Numbered from the stretch's first letter, positions 9,569-18,166 are shown. The stretch: DNA of 37,474 nt from an uncultured Bacteroidota bacterium (GCA_903889745.1 CAISYO010000204.1:1-37474); one strand, 5' to 3'. A program made the numbers and translations. Notes: generated from the letters alone by a model not told the origin.

Positions 9569-10216
9569 TTAAATTTCTGTGTTCCATTCGGCAGGATTGG
9601 CGTTCCAAGCGCTTAATGTTTCTAGTTCGTTTTCTGAAACATATTGTTTGTCAACTGCTTTCTCTAATAAATTTTCGTAATTACTAAGCGTGTAAACATC
9701 CAAATTAGCGGCCTCAAAACGTTCCTTTGAAACTGGAAAACCATAGGTAAAAATCGCCGCCATTCCTTTGATATTAGCACCTTCATTACGCAACGCTTCA
9801 ACAGCTAATAAACTACTTCCTCCAGTCGAAATCAAATCTTCAACCACAACTACATTTTGTCCTTTTTGTAAAAAACCTTCCACTTGATTTTGTCTTCCGT
9901 GTTTTTTTGGTTCAGGTCGAACGTATACAAAAGGCAATCCCATTGCTTCGGCAACTAAAATTCCGATGCCAATAGCGCCTGTTGCAACACCTGCAATAAC
10001 ATCGGGCTTGCCAAATTTCTCTTCAATTTGTTTCGCAAATTCATCACGAATATAATTTCTAACCGCTGGAAATGAAAGGATTATGCGGTTATCACAATAA
10101 ATCGGAGACTTCCAGCCAGAAGCCCATGTAAAAGGATTTTTGGAATTTAATTTAATTGCGTTTATTTGTAAAAGCAATTCGGCTGTTTGTTGTGCTGTGT
10201 TGTTATTAAAAATCAT
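9569..10216 (-). CDS. pyrE: Orotate phosphoribosyltransferase
   Basis: VVVVEDLISTGGSSLLAVEALR (PRPP-binding motif), DVIAGVATGAIGIGILVAEAMGLPFVYVRPEPKKHGRQNQVEG. Confidence 0.95.
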   Translation of the reverse strand: MIFNNNTAQQTAELLLQINAIKLNSKNPFTWASGWKSPIYCDNRIILSFPAVRNYIRDEFAKQIEEKFGKPDVIAGVATGAIGIGILVAEAMGLPFVYVRPEPKKHGRQNQVEGFLQKGQNVVVVEDLISTGGSSLLAVEALRNEGANIKGMAAIFTYGFPVSKERFEAANLDVYTLSNYENLLEKAVDKQYVSENELETLSAWNANPAEWNTEI

Positions 10217-10220
10217 ATTG

Positions 10221-10228
10221 CAAATGTA
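10221..10228 (-). promoter_or_regulatory. Candidate -7 element TACATTTG for pyrE
   Basis: Minus-strand TACATTTG matches TAnnTTTG, 4 bp upstream of the pyrE ATG; plus strand reads CAAATGTA, containing the NUDIX ATG. No clear -33 TTG. Confidence 0.45.
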
Positions 10229-10832
10229 TAAAGTTTTTGTGAACGATAAGCCACTTTTTTTGACAAATCAGGTTCAAAAAGAAACCGATTTCAAACTTTT
10301 TTTATTAGAAAGTGTTGATATCAAGAAGTTGATCGTTAAAATATTTCAGCATAAAATTCAGAAAGCGTTTCTATATCATCCAGATGAGAAGTTAATTATG
10401 AAAACGCTTCGTGCCAAATTACCTGTGGAAAAAGCAGGTGGTGGATTGGTTTATAATGCAAATGGAGACGTACTTTTTATTTTCAGAAACGGAAAATGGG
10501 ATTTGGCAAAAGGCGGCATGGAAAAAAACGAAACCATAGAACAGACCGCTATCAGAGAAGTTGAAGAAGAAACTGGCGTTACTGGATTAATCATTACCGA
10601 AAAACTGCAAAAAACCTATCATATTTTTAAGCGCAATGGTCGTTATAAATTAAAAATAACCCAATGGTTTGAAATGCAAACCAAATACGAAGGCACTCCT
10701 CAAGGTCAAGCCGATGAAGGTATTGAAAAAGTAGAATGGGTAAACCTAAAGGATATTCCGATGTTATTAGAAAATTCCTATGAGAATATTAAGTTGTTGT
10801 TTGAGGAGGAAAAATCTAATGTGTCAATTTAA
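10224..10832 (+). CDS. NUDIX hydrolase
   Basis: NUDIX box GGMEKNETIEQTAIREVEEETGV. The listed 10140 start overlaps pyrE; the Met at 10224 (MYKVFVNDKPLFL) is preferred. Confidence 0.9.
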   Translation: MYKVFVNDKPLFLTNQVQKETDFKLFLLESVDIKKLIVKIFQHKIQKAFLYHPDEKLIMKTLRAKLPVEKAGGGLVYNANGDVLFIFRNGKWDLAKGGMEKNETIEQTAIREVEEETGVTGLIITEKLQKTYHIFKRNGRYKLKITQWFEMQTKYEGTPQGQADEGIEKVEWVNLKDIPMLLENSYENIKLLFEEEKSNVSI

Positions 10833-10885
10833 TAATTAGCCAATGTGTTAATTTAGTCTCATTGGCACATTGACAAATTGTCTAA
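10818..10885. repeat. Degenerate direct/inverted repeat at convergent 3' ends
   Basis: AATGTGTCAATTTA (10818-10831) repeated as AATGTGTTAATTTA (10842-10855), 13/14; inverted copy of core, CAATGTG vs CACATTG (10866-10872). Confidence 0.6.
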
Positions 10886-12630
10886 TTCATACGATAAACC
10901 GGATACTGCAAATGCGCTTTTTCATAATAAGGCGATTGTCTATACACCCAATCCAATTGTGCCGCACCGTTTTCAGCGAAAGCTTTGTCATTTTGTTTCT
11001 TTTGTTCTAATTCGGATTTTATTTTTGGGTTTTTGTCCAAAAATTCTTTGGCTAAATCTTCAAAAACATAACTCGAAAAATACTCTTTTTGTTGTAAAAT
11101 AGGATCAAAGAAGTTCCAATTGAAATAACTGTCCACCGCTTCTGGTTCTAATGTTTCAACTAAATATTTCACGCCTGGTTGATTTGAGTAGAATACATAA
11201 TCGCCATAATGAAACTGTACTTTTTGAGTCGATTTAGATACTTTCGTATTGTAATGTCCGTAATGACCTTCATAAGATGATTTTGACGTTTGATAACTTT
11301 CAATTTTATACGATTCCACTTCAATTAGGGTGTCTTTTTGAAGTCGATGCGCATTGATATTATTTAATTCCAATAGGTCTAAAACTTGCCATTGCGATTG
11401 CGGAATAATATAAGCTTTCGGAATGTTTACGAATTTCGTGGGTTTATAATTGCCATAAAACGGAATTTTCTTGGTAAACGGTTTGCTTTTATTATAAAAC
11501 AATCGGTCTTTTCCTGAAATGTCACTTGGTTTATAACCGCCTTGATACCCTTTAAAATCAATATAAGACACTTTCGTTGAATCAATTACCCAATCTAATG
11601 GATATTGCATCTCAACTTGATATTCATTCAAAGCATCTTTACGCATTTGCTTGATTTTTTGCCAATTTGCATCTGCGAAATTAATCGTGCTCACCATAAA
11701 TTCATAAGTAACCTTAACTCGTTCTTCATACACTTTCAACATGTGTGTTTCTGGAACAAATCCTAAAGTGTGAAATAGGGTAGTGTAACCTGTGGCATAT
11801 CTTGGCGTATCGGTAAATTGTTCAAAACCTTTGTCAGGCATATCGCCATGAATATTCACATACGGCACCACATCGATGTTCTTTTTGTTCATGTCTTTCA
11901 CAATTGAAGGATATAATTCGTTGATGAAATAATTGCCCAATTTGTTTCCCAAACGTTCATGTTGGGTTGCAATGCAAGTAAACGTATATTGATAATCAGC
12001 ACCATTTGAAACGTGATTGTCTATGAAAATATCGGGATTTAACTGGGTAAACAACTTTTGAAAACTTCTCGAATTTTTAGTATCCGATTTAATAAAATCG
12101 CGATTCAAATCATAATTTCGAGCATTTCCTCTGAAACCATATTCTTCGGGTCCGTTTTGATTGGCTCTTGAATGCGAATTTCGATTCAACATCCCACCCA
12201 CATTATACACCGGAATAGCTGCAATAAAGGTGTTTTTAGCCGTTTTAATTTTTCCCATGGCTAAATCGCGCATTAACATCATGGTAGCGTCTATACCATC
12301 GGGTTCGCCTGCGTGAATGCCGTTGTTGATTAAAATTACGGCTTTGTTTTTAGTAAAATATTCGTCAAAATCAAATTTGCCTTCGCTTGAATAAAGCACT
12401 AAATGCAGAGGTTTTCCGCTATCAGTGGTACCTTTATAAATCATTTGGATGTTGGCAAAACGTTCGTCTAATTGTTCATAAAATGAAATACAATCTTCAT
12501 AAGTAGTTGATTGATTGCCATTGCCACGTTCAAAAGGCGTGGATAAATCGTTTTGTGAAAATACAAAAATTGAAAAGAAAAGTAAACTTATAGTTAAAAA
12601 ACGCATAGCATAATAGTATTTGATTTTCAA
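10882..12630 (-). CDS. M14-family zinc carboxypeptidase, secreted
   Basis: Signal peptide (FLTISLLFFSIFVFS), NNGIHAGEPDGIDATMMLMRDL (HxxE Zn-binding), FIDNHVSNGADYQYTF. Confidence 0.9.
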   Translation of the reverse strand: MKIKYYYAMRFLTISLLFFSIFVFSQNDLSTPFERGNGNQSTTYEDCISFYEQLDERFANIQMIYKGTTDSGKPLHLVLYSSEGKFDFDEYFTKNKAVILINNGIHAGEPDGIDATMMLMRDLAMGKIKTAKNTFIAAIPVYNVGGMLNRNSHSRANQNGPEEYGFRGNARNYDLNRDFIKSDTKNSRSFQKLFTQLNPDIFIDNHVSNGADYQYTFTCIATQHERLGNKLGNYFINELYPSIVKDMNKKNIDVVPYVNIHGDMPDKGFEQFTDTPRYATGYTTLFHTLGFVPETHMLKVYEERVKVTYEFMVSTINFADANWQKIKQMRKDALNEYQVEMQYPLDWVIDSTKVSYIDFKGYQGGYKPSDISGKDRLFYNKSKPFTKKIPFYGNYKPTKFVNIPKAYIIPQSQWQVLDLLELNNINAHRLQKDTLIEVESYKIESYQTSKSSYEGHYGHYNTKVSKSTQKVQFHYGDYVFYSNQPGVKYLVETLEPEAVDSYFNWNFFDPILQQKEYFSSYVFEDLAKEFLDKNPKIKSELEQKKQNDKAFAENGAAQLDWVYRQSPYYEKAHLQYPVYRMN

Positions 12631-12689
12631 AAATAATGAATCTTTTTAGCATATTTTTTAATTCTTAATTTTTAATTCAAAATTGGCTT

Positions 12690-12697
12690 TATCTTTG
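12690..12697 (+). promoter_or_regulatory. Candidate -7 element TATCTTTG of the helicase gene
   Basis: TAnnTTTG match ending 4 bp before the ATG at 12702. Confidence 0.5.
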
Positions 12698-12701
12698 CCG
12701 C

Positions 12702-14048
12702 ATGAGTCAAAATCCGTATTCCAACAATGTACTATTGAATCTTGGTATTCAAAGTTTAAATAAAATGCAAGAAGTAGCACAACATGCTATTTTGAATGAA
12801 GATAATATTTTATTGCTTTCGCCAACAGGTTCGGGGAAAACTTTAGCTTTTTTATTACCCATTTTTCAATTATTAGAAGAAGATGTAAAAGGCGTGCAAT
12901 GTATAATTTTAGTGCCTTCTCGCGAATTAGGTTTGCAAATTGAACAAGTTTGGAAAAAAATGGGCACGCATTACAAAGTCAATATGTGTTATGGTGGCCA
13001 TTCGATTGATATCGAAATCAATAATTTGAGTAACCCTCCAGCGCTTTTAATTGGGACACCAGGAAGAATTGCCGATCATTTAGACCGAGGAAGTTTTGCT
13101 ACCGAAAATATTAAAACGTATGTGTTAGACGAGTTTGACAAATCATTACAATTGGGTTATCATGAGGAAATGTCATACATTATTGGAAAAATAACTAGAG
13201 CCAATAAACGTATTTTAGTTTCTGCGACTTCTGGCGTGGAAATTCCGAAATATACCAAAGTAATTGATCCGAAAGTAATTGATTTTATTCCGAACCAAAA
13301 ACAGAACGATAATTTAGATGTTCGCATCGTATTTTCGAAATCCAAAGATAAAATTGATTCGTTGTTTCAGTTGATTTGTTCTTTAAATTCAGAAGCTGCG
13401 ATTATTTTTTGCAACCATAGAGAAGCGGTAGAACGCATTCATGAAATGTTAACGCAAAAAGGTATTATTTCGACTTATTATCACGGCGGATTAGATCAAG
13501 ACGAACGCGAACGTGCTTTGATTCAGTTTCGAAATGGAAGTGTTTCCTATTTGATTACGACTGATTTAGGTGCGAGAGGTTTGGATATCCCTGAAATGAA
13601 ACACGTAATTCATTACCATTTACCTGCAAAGGAAGACGAATTTACTCACAGAAACGGAAGAACCGCACGTATGTTAGCAACCGGAACCGCGTATGTGTTA
13701 ATTCACGAAACCGAAAAGAAAGCTGATTATTTTGATTATGGCAAACGAAGATTAGATGTTTCCAATGCGAAATCATTACCAAAAGCACCTTTATATCAAA
13801 CGCTTTACATCAGCGGAGGAAAGAAAAACAAGTTGAATAAAATCGACATTGTTGGTTTCTTTTCGCAAAAAGGAAAGTTGGAAAAAGACGACATTGGATT
13901 AATCGAAGTCAAAGATTTTATTTCCTTTGTAGCGGTGAAATATCCGAAAGTAAAATCGTTATTGCAAAACATCAAAGAAGAGAAAATGAAGGGGAAGAAG
14001 TATAAAATTGAAGTTGCGAGAAAAGTGATTAAGAAAGAAGAGGAGTAA
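12702..14048 (+). CDS. DEAD/DEAH-box RNA helicase, DbpA-like with C-terminal DbpA RNA-binding domain
   Basis: SPTGSGKT, TPGRIADHL, VLDEFDK (motif II DEFD), VSATSG, TDLGARGLDIPEM, HRNGRTAR; C-terminal LYISGGKKNKLNKIDIVGFFSQKG...DIGLIEVKDFISFVAV matches the DbpA RBD. Confidence 0.92.
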   Translation: MSQNPYSNNVLLNLGIQSLNKMQEVAQHAILNEDNILLLSPTGSGKTLAFLLPIFQLLEEDVKGVQCIILVPSRELGLQIEQVWKKMGTHYKVNMCYGGHSIDIEINNLSNPPALLIGTPGRIADHLDRGSFATENIKTYVLDEFDKSLQLGYHEEMSYIIGKITRANKRILVSATSGVEIPKYTKVIDPKVIDFIPNQKQNDNLDVRIVFSKSKDKIDSLFQLICSLNSEAAIIFCNHREAVERIHEMLTQKGIISTYYHGGLDQDERERALIQFRNGSVSYLITTDLGARGLDIPEMKHVIHYHLPAKEDEFTHRNGRTARMLATGTAYVLIHETEKKADYFDYGKRRLDVSNAKSLPKAPLYQTLYISGGKKNKLNKIDIVGFFSQKGKLEKDDIGLIEVKDFISFVAVKYPKVKSLLQNIKEEKMKGKKYKIEVARKVIKKEEE

Positions 14049-14056
14049 TACTTTTT

Positions 14057-14129
14057 TGTCATTCCGACGAATGGAGGAATCACATAACGTAGATTGAATA
14101 ATGAGATTTCTCCTTACGTCGAAATGACA
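14057..14129. repeat. REP-like imperfect inverted repeat (25-bp arms, 23-bp spacer)
   Basis: TGTCATTCCGACGAATGGAGGAATC (14057-14081) versus reverse complement of 14105-14129 TGTCATTTCGACGTAAGGAGAAATC: 21/25 identical. Confidence 0.8.
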
Positions 14130-14155
14130 GTGTGTTGATATAAATTTAGTAAAAA

Positions 14156-14788
14156 ATGAATCCAACCTGCCCACTTTGCCAATCCAAATCAACGCTTTTC
14201 TGCGATAAACCAAAGCATTTGTTTTATAAATGCGATACTTGCGAAGGCATTTTCAGACCTAAACACACTTTTTTAACCGCTGAAGAAGAGAAATTACATT
14301 ACGAAAAACACAATAATGATGTTTTTGACAAGCGTTATCAAGCGTTTGTTTCACCAATAGTGGAGGCTATTTTACACGATTTTTCTCCAGATACTCAAGG
14401 TTTGGATTTTGGTTCAGGAACGGGTCCAGTAATTGCTAAAATGTTGACCGATAAAGGTTTTCAAGTGCAGAATTACGATTTGTTTTTTGCAAATGAACCA
14501 TCACTTTTGGATGAAAAATATAATTATGTTTCTTGTTGTGAAGTAATGGAACATTTTCATCAACCATACAAAGAATTTGAATTATTGAAAAGCTTATTAC
14601 TTCCGAAAGGGAAATTATATTGCAAAACAGAAATTTTCAATAACCAAAAACCCTTTGAAAATTGGTATTACAAAGATGATTTTACCCATGTTTTCATTTA
14701 TCAACCCAAAACCTTGGAATGGATAAAATCTGAATTTAGTTTTTCGAATTTAATTGTAAAAGAAAAGTTGATTGTGTTTGAAAATTAA
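14156..14788 (+). CDS. Class I SAM-dependent methyltransferase with N-terminal Zn-ribbon-like CPLC...CDTC
   Basis: CPLC-x15-CDTC, GLDFGSGTGPV (motif I), YNYVSCCEVMEHFHQP. Confidence 0.85.
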   Translation: MNPTCPLCQSKSTLFCDKPKHLFYKCDTCEGIFRPKHTFLTAEEEKLHYEKHNNDVFDKRYQAFVSPIVEAILHDFSPDTQGLDFGSGTGPVIAKMLTDKGFQVQNYDLFFANEPSLLDEKYNYVSCCEVMEHFHQPYKEFELLKSLLLPKGKLYCKTEIFNNQKPFENWYYKDDFTHVFIYQPKTLEWIKSEFSFSNLIVKEKLIVFEN

Positions 14789-14790
14789 AG

Positions 14791-14846
14791 ACACGAATAT
14801 CGCAAATTGGCACAAATGAATTAGTGAAAATCAGTGAAATTCGTGT
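14791..14846. repeat. 56-bp imperfect palindromic repeat
   Basis: ACACGAAT (14791-14798) and ATTCGTGT (14839-14846) are perfect complements; about 20 of 28 positions pair across the whole palindrome. Confidence 0.6.
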
Positions 14847-14851
14847 TAGAA

Positions 14852-15310
14852 TTATTTCTTATTTAAAACCGATTCAGGAACTAGTTGTGAAATATCGCCA
14901 CCATTTCGTAATACATCACGCACTATACTTGAGGATATATAGGAAGTTTTTGCTGCTGTTAACAAAAAAACGGTTTCTATTTTTGATAATTTTCGGTTGG
15001 TATGAGCAATGGCTTTTTCAAACTCAAAATCGGCAGGGTTTCGTAAACCTCTTAAAATAAATTCGGCATTTTCTTTTTTACACAAATCAATGGTTAAGCC
15101 AGAGTAAGAGATCACTCTAACTTTAGGTTCGTCTTTGAAAGCCTCTTCTATAAAGCGTTTTCGGTCTTCTAATGAAAACATGTATTTTTTTTCGGCATTC
15201 ACACCAATTGCTACAATGACTTCATCAAATAAAGAAACACCTCTTTTGATAATATCAAAATGACCGTTGGTAATTGGGTCAAATGAACCTGGAAATATTG
15301 CTTTTTTCAT
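14852..15310 (-). CDS. coaD: Phosphopantetheine adenylyltransferase
   Basis: KKAIFPGSFDPITNGHFDIIKRG (HxGH nucleotidyltransferase), ISSSIVRDV. Confidence 0.97.
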   Translation of the reverse strand: MKKAIFPGSFDPITNGHFDIIKRGVSLFDEVIVAIGVNAEKKYMFSLEDRKRFIEEAFKDEPKVRVISYSGLTIDLCKKENAEFILRGLRNPADFEFEKAIAHTNRKLSKIETVFLLTAAKTSYISSSIVRDVLRNGGDISQLVPESVLNKK

Positions 15311-15312
15311 AA

Positions 15313-16287
15313 TTATTTCTTTAAAGCCAATTCAATAGCGTTTTCAAACAATTCAGGTAATGAGATTCCAGCTTCGCGAGCTTGTTGCGGCAAAATACTT
15401 TCGGTAGTTAAACCTGGAATTGTGTTCATTTCTAACATGTACGGCTCATTGTTTACAATAATGAATTCACTTCTCGAAAAACCTTTCATTTTCAGTACTT
15501 CGTAGGCTTTTTTAGCAACCGCTTCAATTTTAACTTTCAATTCGTCTGAAATTCGAGCCGGTGTAATTTCTTTAGATTTTCCCAAATATTTGGCTTCGTA
15601 ATCAAAAAAGTCGTTTTCCGATACGATTTCGGTAATAGGTAAAACAGTAACCTTTCCTTTATAATTAATCACACCAACCGAAACTTCTGTTCCGTCTAAG
15701 AAACTTTCTATGATGATTTCGTCGTCTTCTTTGTAAGCATTTTCAATGGCTGGAAGAAATTCTGATGCTGTTTTTACTTTCGAAATTCCGAAACTTGAAC
15801 CCGATTTATTCGGTTTTACAAAACAAGGTAAGCCTACTTTCGACAAAATAGTATCAACGTTAATTTCGTCGCCTAAATTCAAATAAAAAGATTCCGCTGT
15901 TTTAATTCCGTAAGGTTTTAAAACCGATAACATATCACGTTTGTTGAATGTTAGTGCAGCTTGATAATAATCACAAGACGTTTGAGGAATATTTAATAAT
16001 TCGAAATAAGCTTGCAACAAACCGTCTTCACCAGGTGTTCCGTGAATTGCATTAAAAACGACATCAAAATTGATTTTTGAACCATTTACAATTACTGAAA
16101 AATCGTTCTTGTCAATTGGAAATTCGGTATCATTTTCATCTACATACACCCATTTTTCTTTGAAAATATGAATGCGATATGGATTATAGTTCGTGCGATT
16201 CAAATTATTGAATACCACATTTCCACTCGTGAGTGATATTTTATATTCGCTGGAATAACCTCCCATTACGATGGCCACGTTTTTCAT
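15313..16287 (-). CDS. ddl: D-alanine--D-alanine ligase
   Basis: KNVAIVMGGYSSEYKISLTSG, HGTPGEDGLLQAYFELLNIP, EMNTIPGLTTESILPQQA. Start set at internal Met MKNVAIVMGG. Confidence 0.96.
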   Translation of the reverse strand: MKNVAIVMGGYSSEYKISLTSGNVVFNNLNRTNYNPYRIHIFKEKWVYVDENDTEFPIDKNDFSVIVNGSKINFDVVFNAIHGTPGEDGLLQAYFELLNIPQTSCDYYQAALTFNKRDMLSVLKPYGIKTAESFYLNLGDEINVDTILSKVGLPCFVKPNKSGSSFGISKVKTASEFLPAIENAYKEDDEIIIESFLDGTEVSVGVINYKGKVTVLPITEIVSENDFFDYEAKYLGKSKEITPARISDELKVKIEAVAKKAYEVLKMKGFSRSEFIIVNNEPYMLEMNTIPGLTTESILPQQAREAGISLPELFENAIELALKK

Positions 16288-16422
16288 CTGCTTTTTCTTG
16301 TTTTGGTATAACAAAATTACATTATTTCTTTAGAATTTAGTAAATATATTTCAAAGGATTTATTCTTTTAATTTTTAATGTAAAACAAAGTAAATTGAAT
16401 CCTATAATGTTTTCAATTTTTA

Positions 16423-16430
16423 TATCTTTG
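16423..16430 (+). promoter_or_regulatory. Candidate -7 element TATCTTTG for the PASTA-rlu operon
   Basis: TAnnTTTG 18 bp upstream of the ATG at 16449; TTG at 16395-16397 with 25-bp spacing (slightly long). Confidence 0.45.
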
Positions 16431-16448
16431 CTAAAATATCTTTATTGT

Positions 16449-17111
16449 ATGAGTTTGTTTAAATATATCACCAGTAAAACCTTTTTTCTTCAAGTATTCA
16501 TTGCGGCTGCTATTGTTGCAGCTTTTACGTTTTTGTTGATTTTATTTTTAGATTTTAGAACAAATCATGGACAAGAAATTAAAGTGCCCGATTTATCTAA
16601 AATGAAACTAGAAATTGCAGAAGAAAAGCTTAATGATATTGATTTAGAAGTGTTTTTATTGGATACTGTCGATTTTAATCCTGAATTTCCACCCTTTACC
16701 ATTTTAGAACAAGATCCAAAAGCAGGAAGTTTAGTAAAAGACGGTCGAAAAATATATGTAAAATTAAATGCGGGTGAATTTACTAATATTGAAATTCCTG
16801 AATTTAAAGATAAAACCTATCGTCAAATTTTAGCAACAATAAAATCATTAACCTTAAAAGAAGGGAAAATAACGTATAAACCACACATTGCAAAAGATGT
16901 TGTTTTGCAAATTTATCAAAATGGCAGACGTTTGAGAGCTGGTGATATTGTAAAGAAAAATTCGACATTAGATTTTGTGTTGGGTGATGGAAAAGAAGTC
17001 TTTAATGAAGAAACATTTAGTTCGGAAGAACCTACCGATACGTTAGCACCATCGGATACTCCGATAAAAGAACAACCAGTTGAATTTAAAGAGAATAATG
17101 GCGGAATATAA
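16449..17111 (+). CDS. Single-pass membrane PASTA-domain protein
   Basis: N-terminal TM (FFLQVFIAAAIVAAFTFLLILFL), then PASTA-like units (IKVPDLSKMKLEIAEEKL...ILEQDPKAGSLVKDGRKIYVKLNAG). No kinase or transpeptidase domain. Confidence 0.85.
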   Translation: MSLFKYITSKTFFLQVFIAAAIVAAFTFLLILFLDFRTNHGQEIKVPDLSKMKLEIAEEKLNDIDLEVFLLDTVDFNPEFPPFTILEQDPKAGSLVKDGRKIYVKLNAGEFTNIEIPEFKDKTYRQILATIKSLTLKEGKITYKPHIAKDVVLQIYQNGRRLRAGDIVKKNSTLDFVLGDGKEVFNEETFSSEEPTDTLAPSDTPIKEQPVEFKENNGGI

Positions 17112-18138
17112 AGCGGAAAACGAGTTAGACGACGAATTATTTGAACACCATCGTTTTGAAGCAGCAAAAGGACAATCTTCTTTGCGAGTGGATAAATTTT
17201 TGATGAATTTGATTGAAAATACCACGCGAAATAAAATTCAACAAGCAGCAGAATCGGGTTCCATTTTAGTAAATGATGTTGCGGTAAAGTCAAATTATAA
17301 AGTAAAAGCAGGCGATATTGTTCGTTTGGTTTTGGCTCATCCTACTTATGAGCAATTACTCACGCCAGAAAATATTCCATTAGATATAATCTTTGAAGAT
17401 GATCAATTATTGGTCATCAACAAACCGGCAGGTATGGTGGTTCATCCAGGTCATGGAAATTATTCAGGAACTTTAGTCAATGCATTGGCGTTTCATTTTG
17501 AAAATTTACCCATGAATAGTTCGGAACGACCAGGCTTAGTGCATCGTATCGATAAAGACACAACCGGTTTGTTGGTTGTTGCTAAAACTGAACATGCGAT
17601 GGCTTATTTGTCTAAGCAATTTGCTGAAAAAACGTCAGAACGAGAATATATTGCTTTAGTTTGGGGAAATATTGAGGAAGAAGAAGGTACCATCGAAGGT
17701 AATATCGGTCGCCATGATACTAATCGAATGCAAATGGCGGTTCACGAAAGTGAAGAAAAAGGAAAACCAGCAGTTACCCATTTTAAAGTTTTGGAACGAT
17801 TTGGCTACGTTACCTTGATTTCTTGTCAATTAGAAACGGGTAGAACACATCAAATAAGAGTTCATATGAAACATATTGGTCATACGCTTTTTAATGACGA
17901 GCGTTATGGCGGTAATTCTATTTTAAAGGGAACAACTTTTACAAAATACAAACAGTTTATTGATAATTGTTTTAAAACTTTGCCTAGACAAGCACTTCAT
18001 GCTAAAACACTAGGTTTTGAGCACCCAATTACCAAAGAATTCTTACGTTTTGATACACCAATTCCACAAGATTTACAAGATTGTATTGAAAAATGGAGGG
18101 TATATTCAAAAGCGCAAACGTTTACCGAAGAAACATAA
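17098..18138 (+). CDS. RluA-family (RluD-like) 23S rRNA pseudouridine synthase with S4 domain
   Basis: LRVDKFLMNLIENTTRNKIQQAAESGSILVNDVAV (S4), GLVHRIDKDTTGLLVVAKT (catalytic motif), GRTHQIRVHMKHIGH. Confidence 0.95.
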   Translation: MAEYKAENELDDELFEHHRFEAAKGQSSLRVDKFLMNLIENTTRNKIQQAAESGSILVNDVAVKSNYKVKAGDIVRLVLAHPTYEQLLTPENIPLDIIFEDDQLLVINKPAGMVVHPGHGNYSGTLVNALAFHFENLPMNSSERPGLVHRIDKDTTGLLVVAKTEHAMAYLSKQFAEKTSEREYIALVWGNIEEEEGTIEGNIGRHDTNRMQMAVHESEEKGKPAVTHFKVLERFGYVTLISCQLETGRTHQIRVHMKHIGHTLFNDERYGGNSILKGTTFTKYKQFIDNCFKTLPRQALHAKTLGFEHPITKEFLRFDTPIPQDLQDCIEKWRVYSKAQTFTEET

Positions 18139-18166
18139 TTTCAACCCTTAATTATCTTTTAATCGT

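Noticed and set aside
14824-15060. 78-aa plus-strand ORF opposite coaD.
   Set aside because: Entirely antisense to coaD, a strongly supported gene, apart from its first bases.
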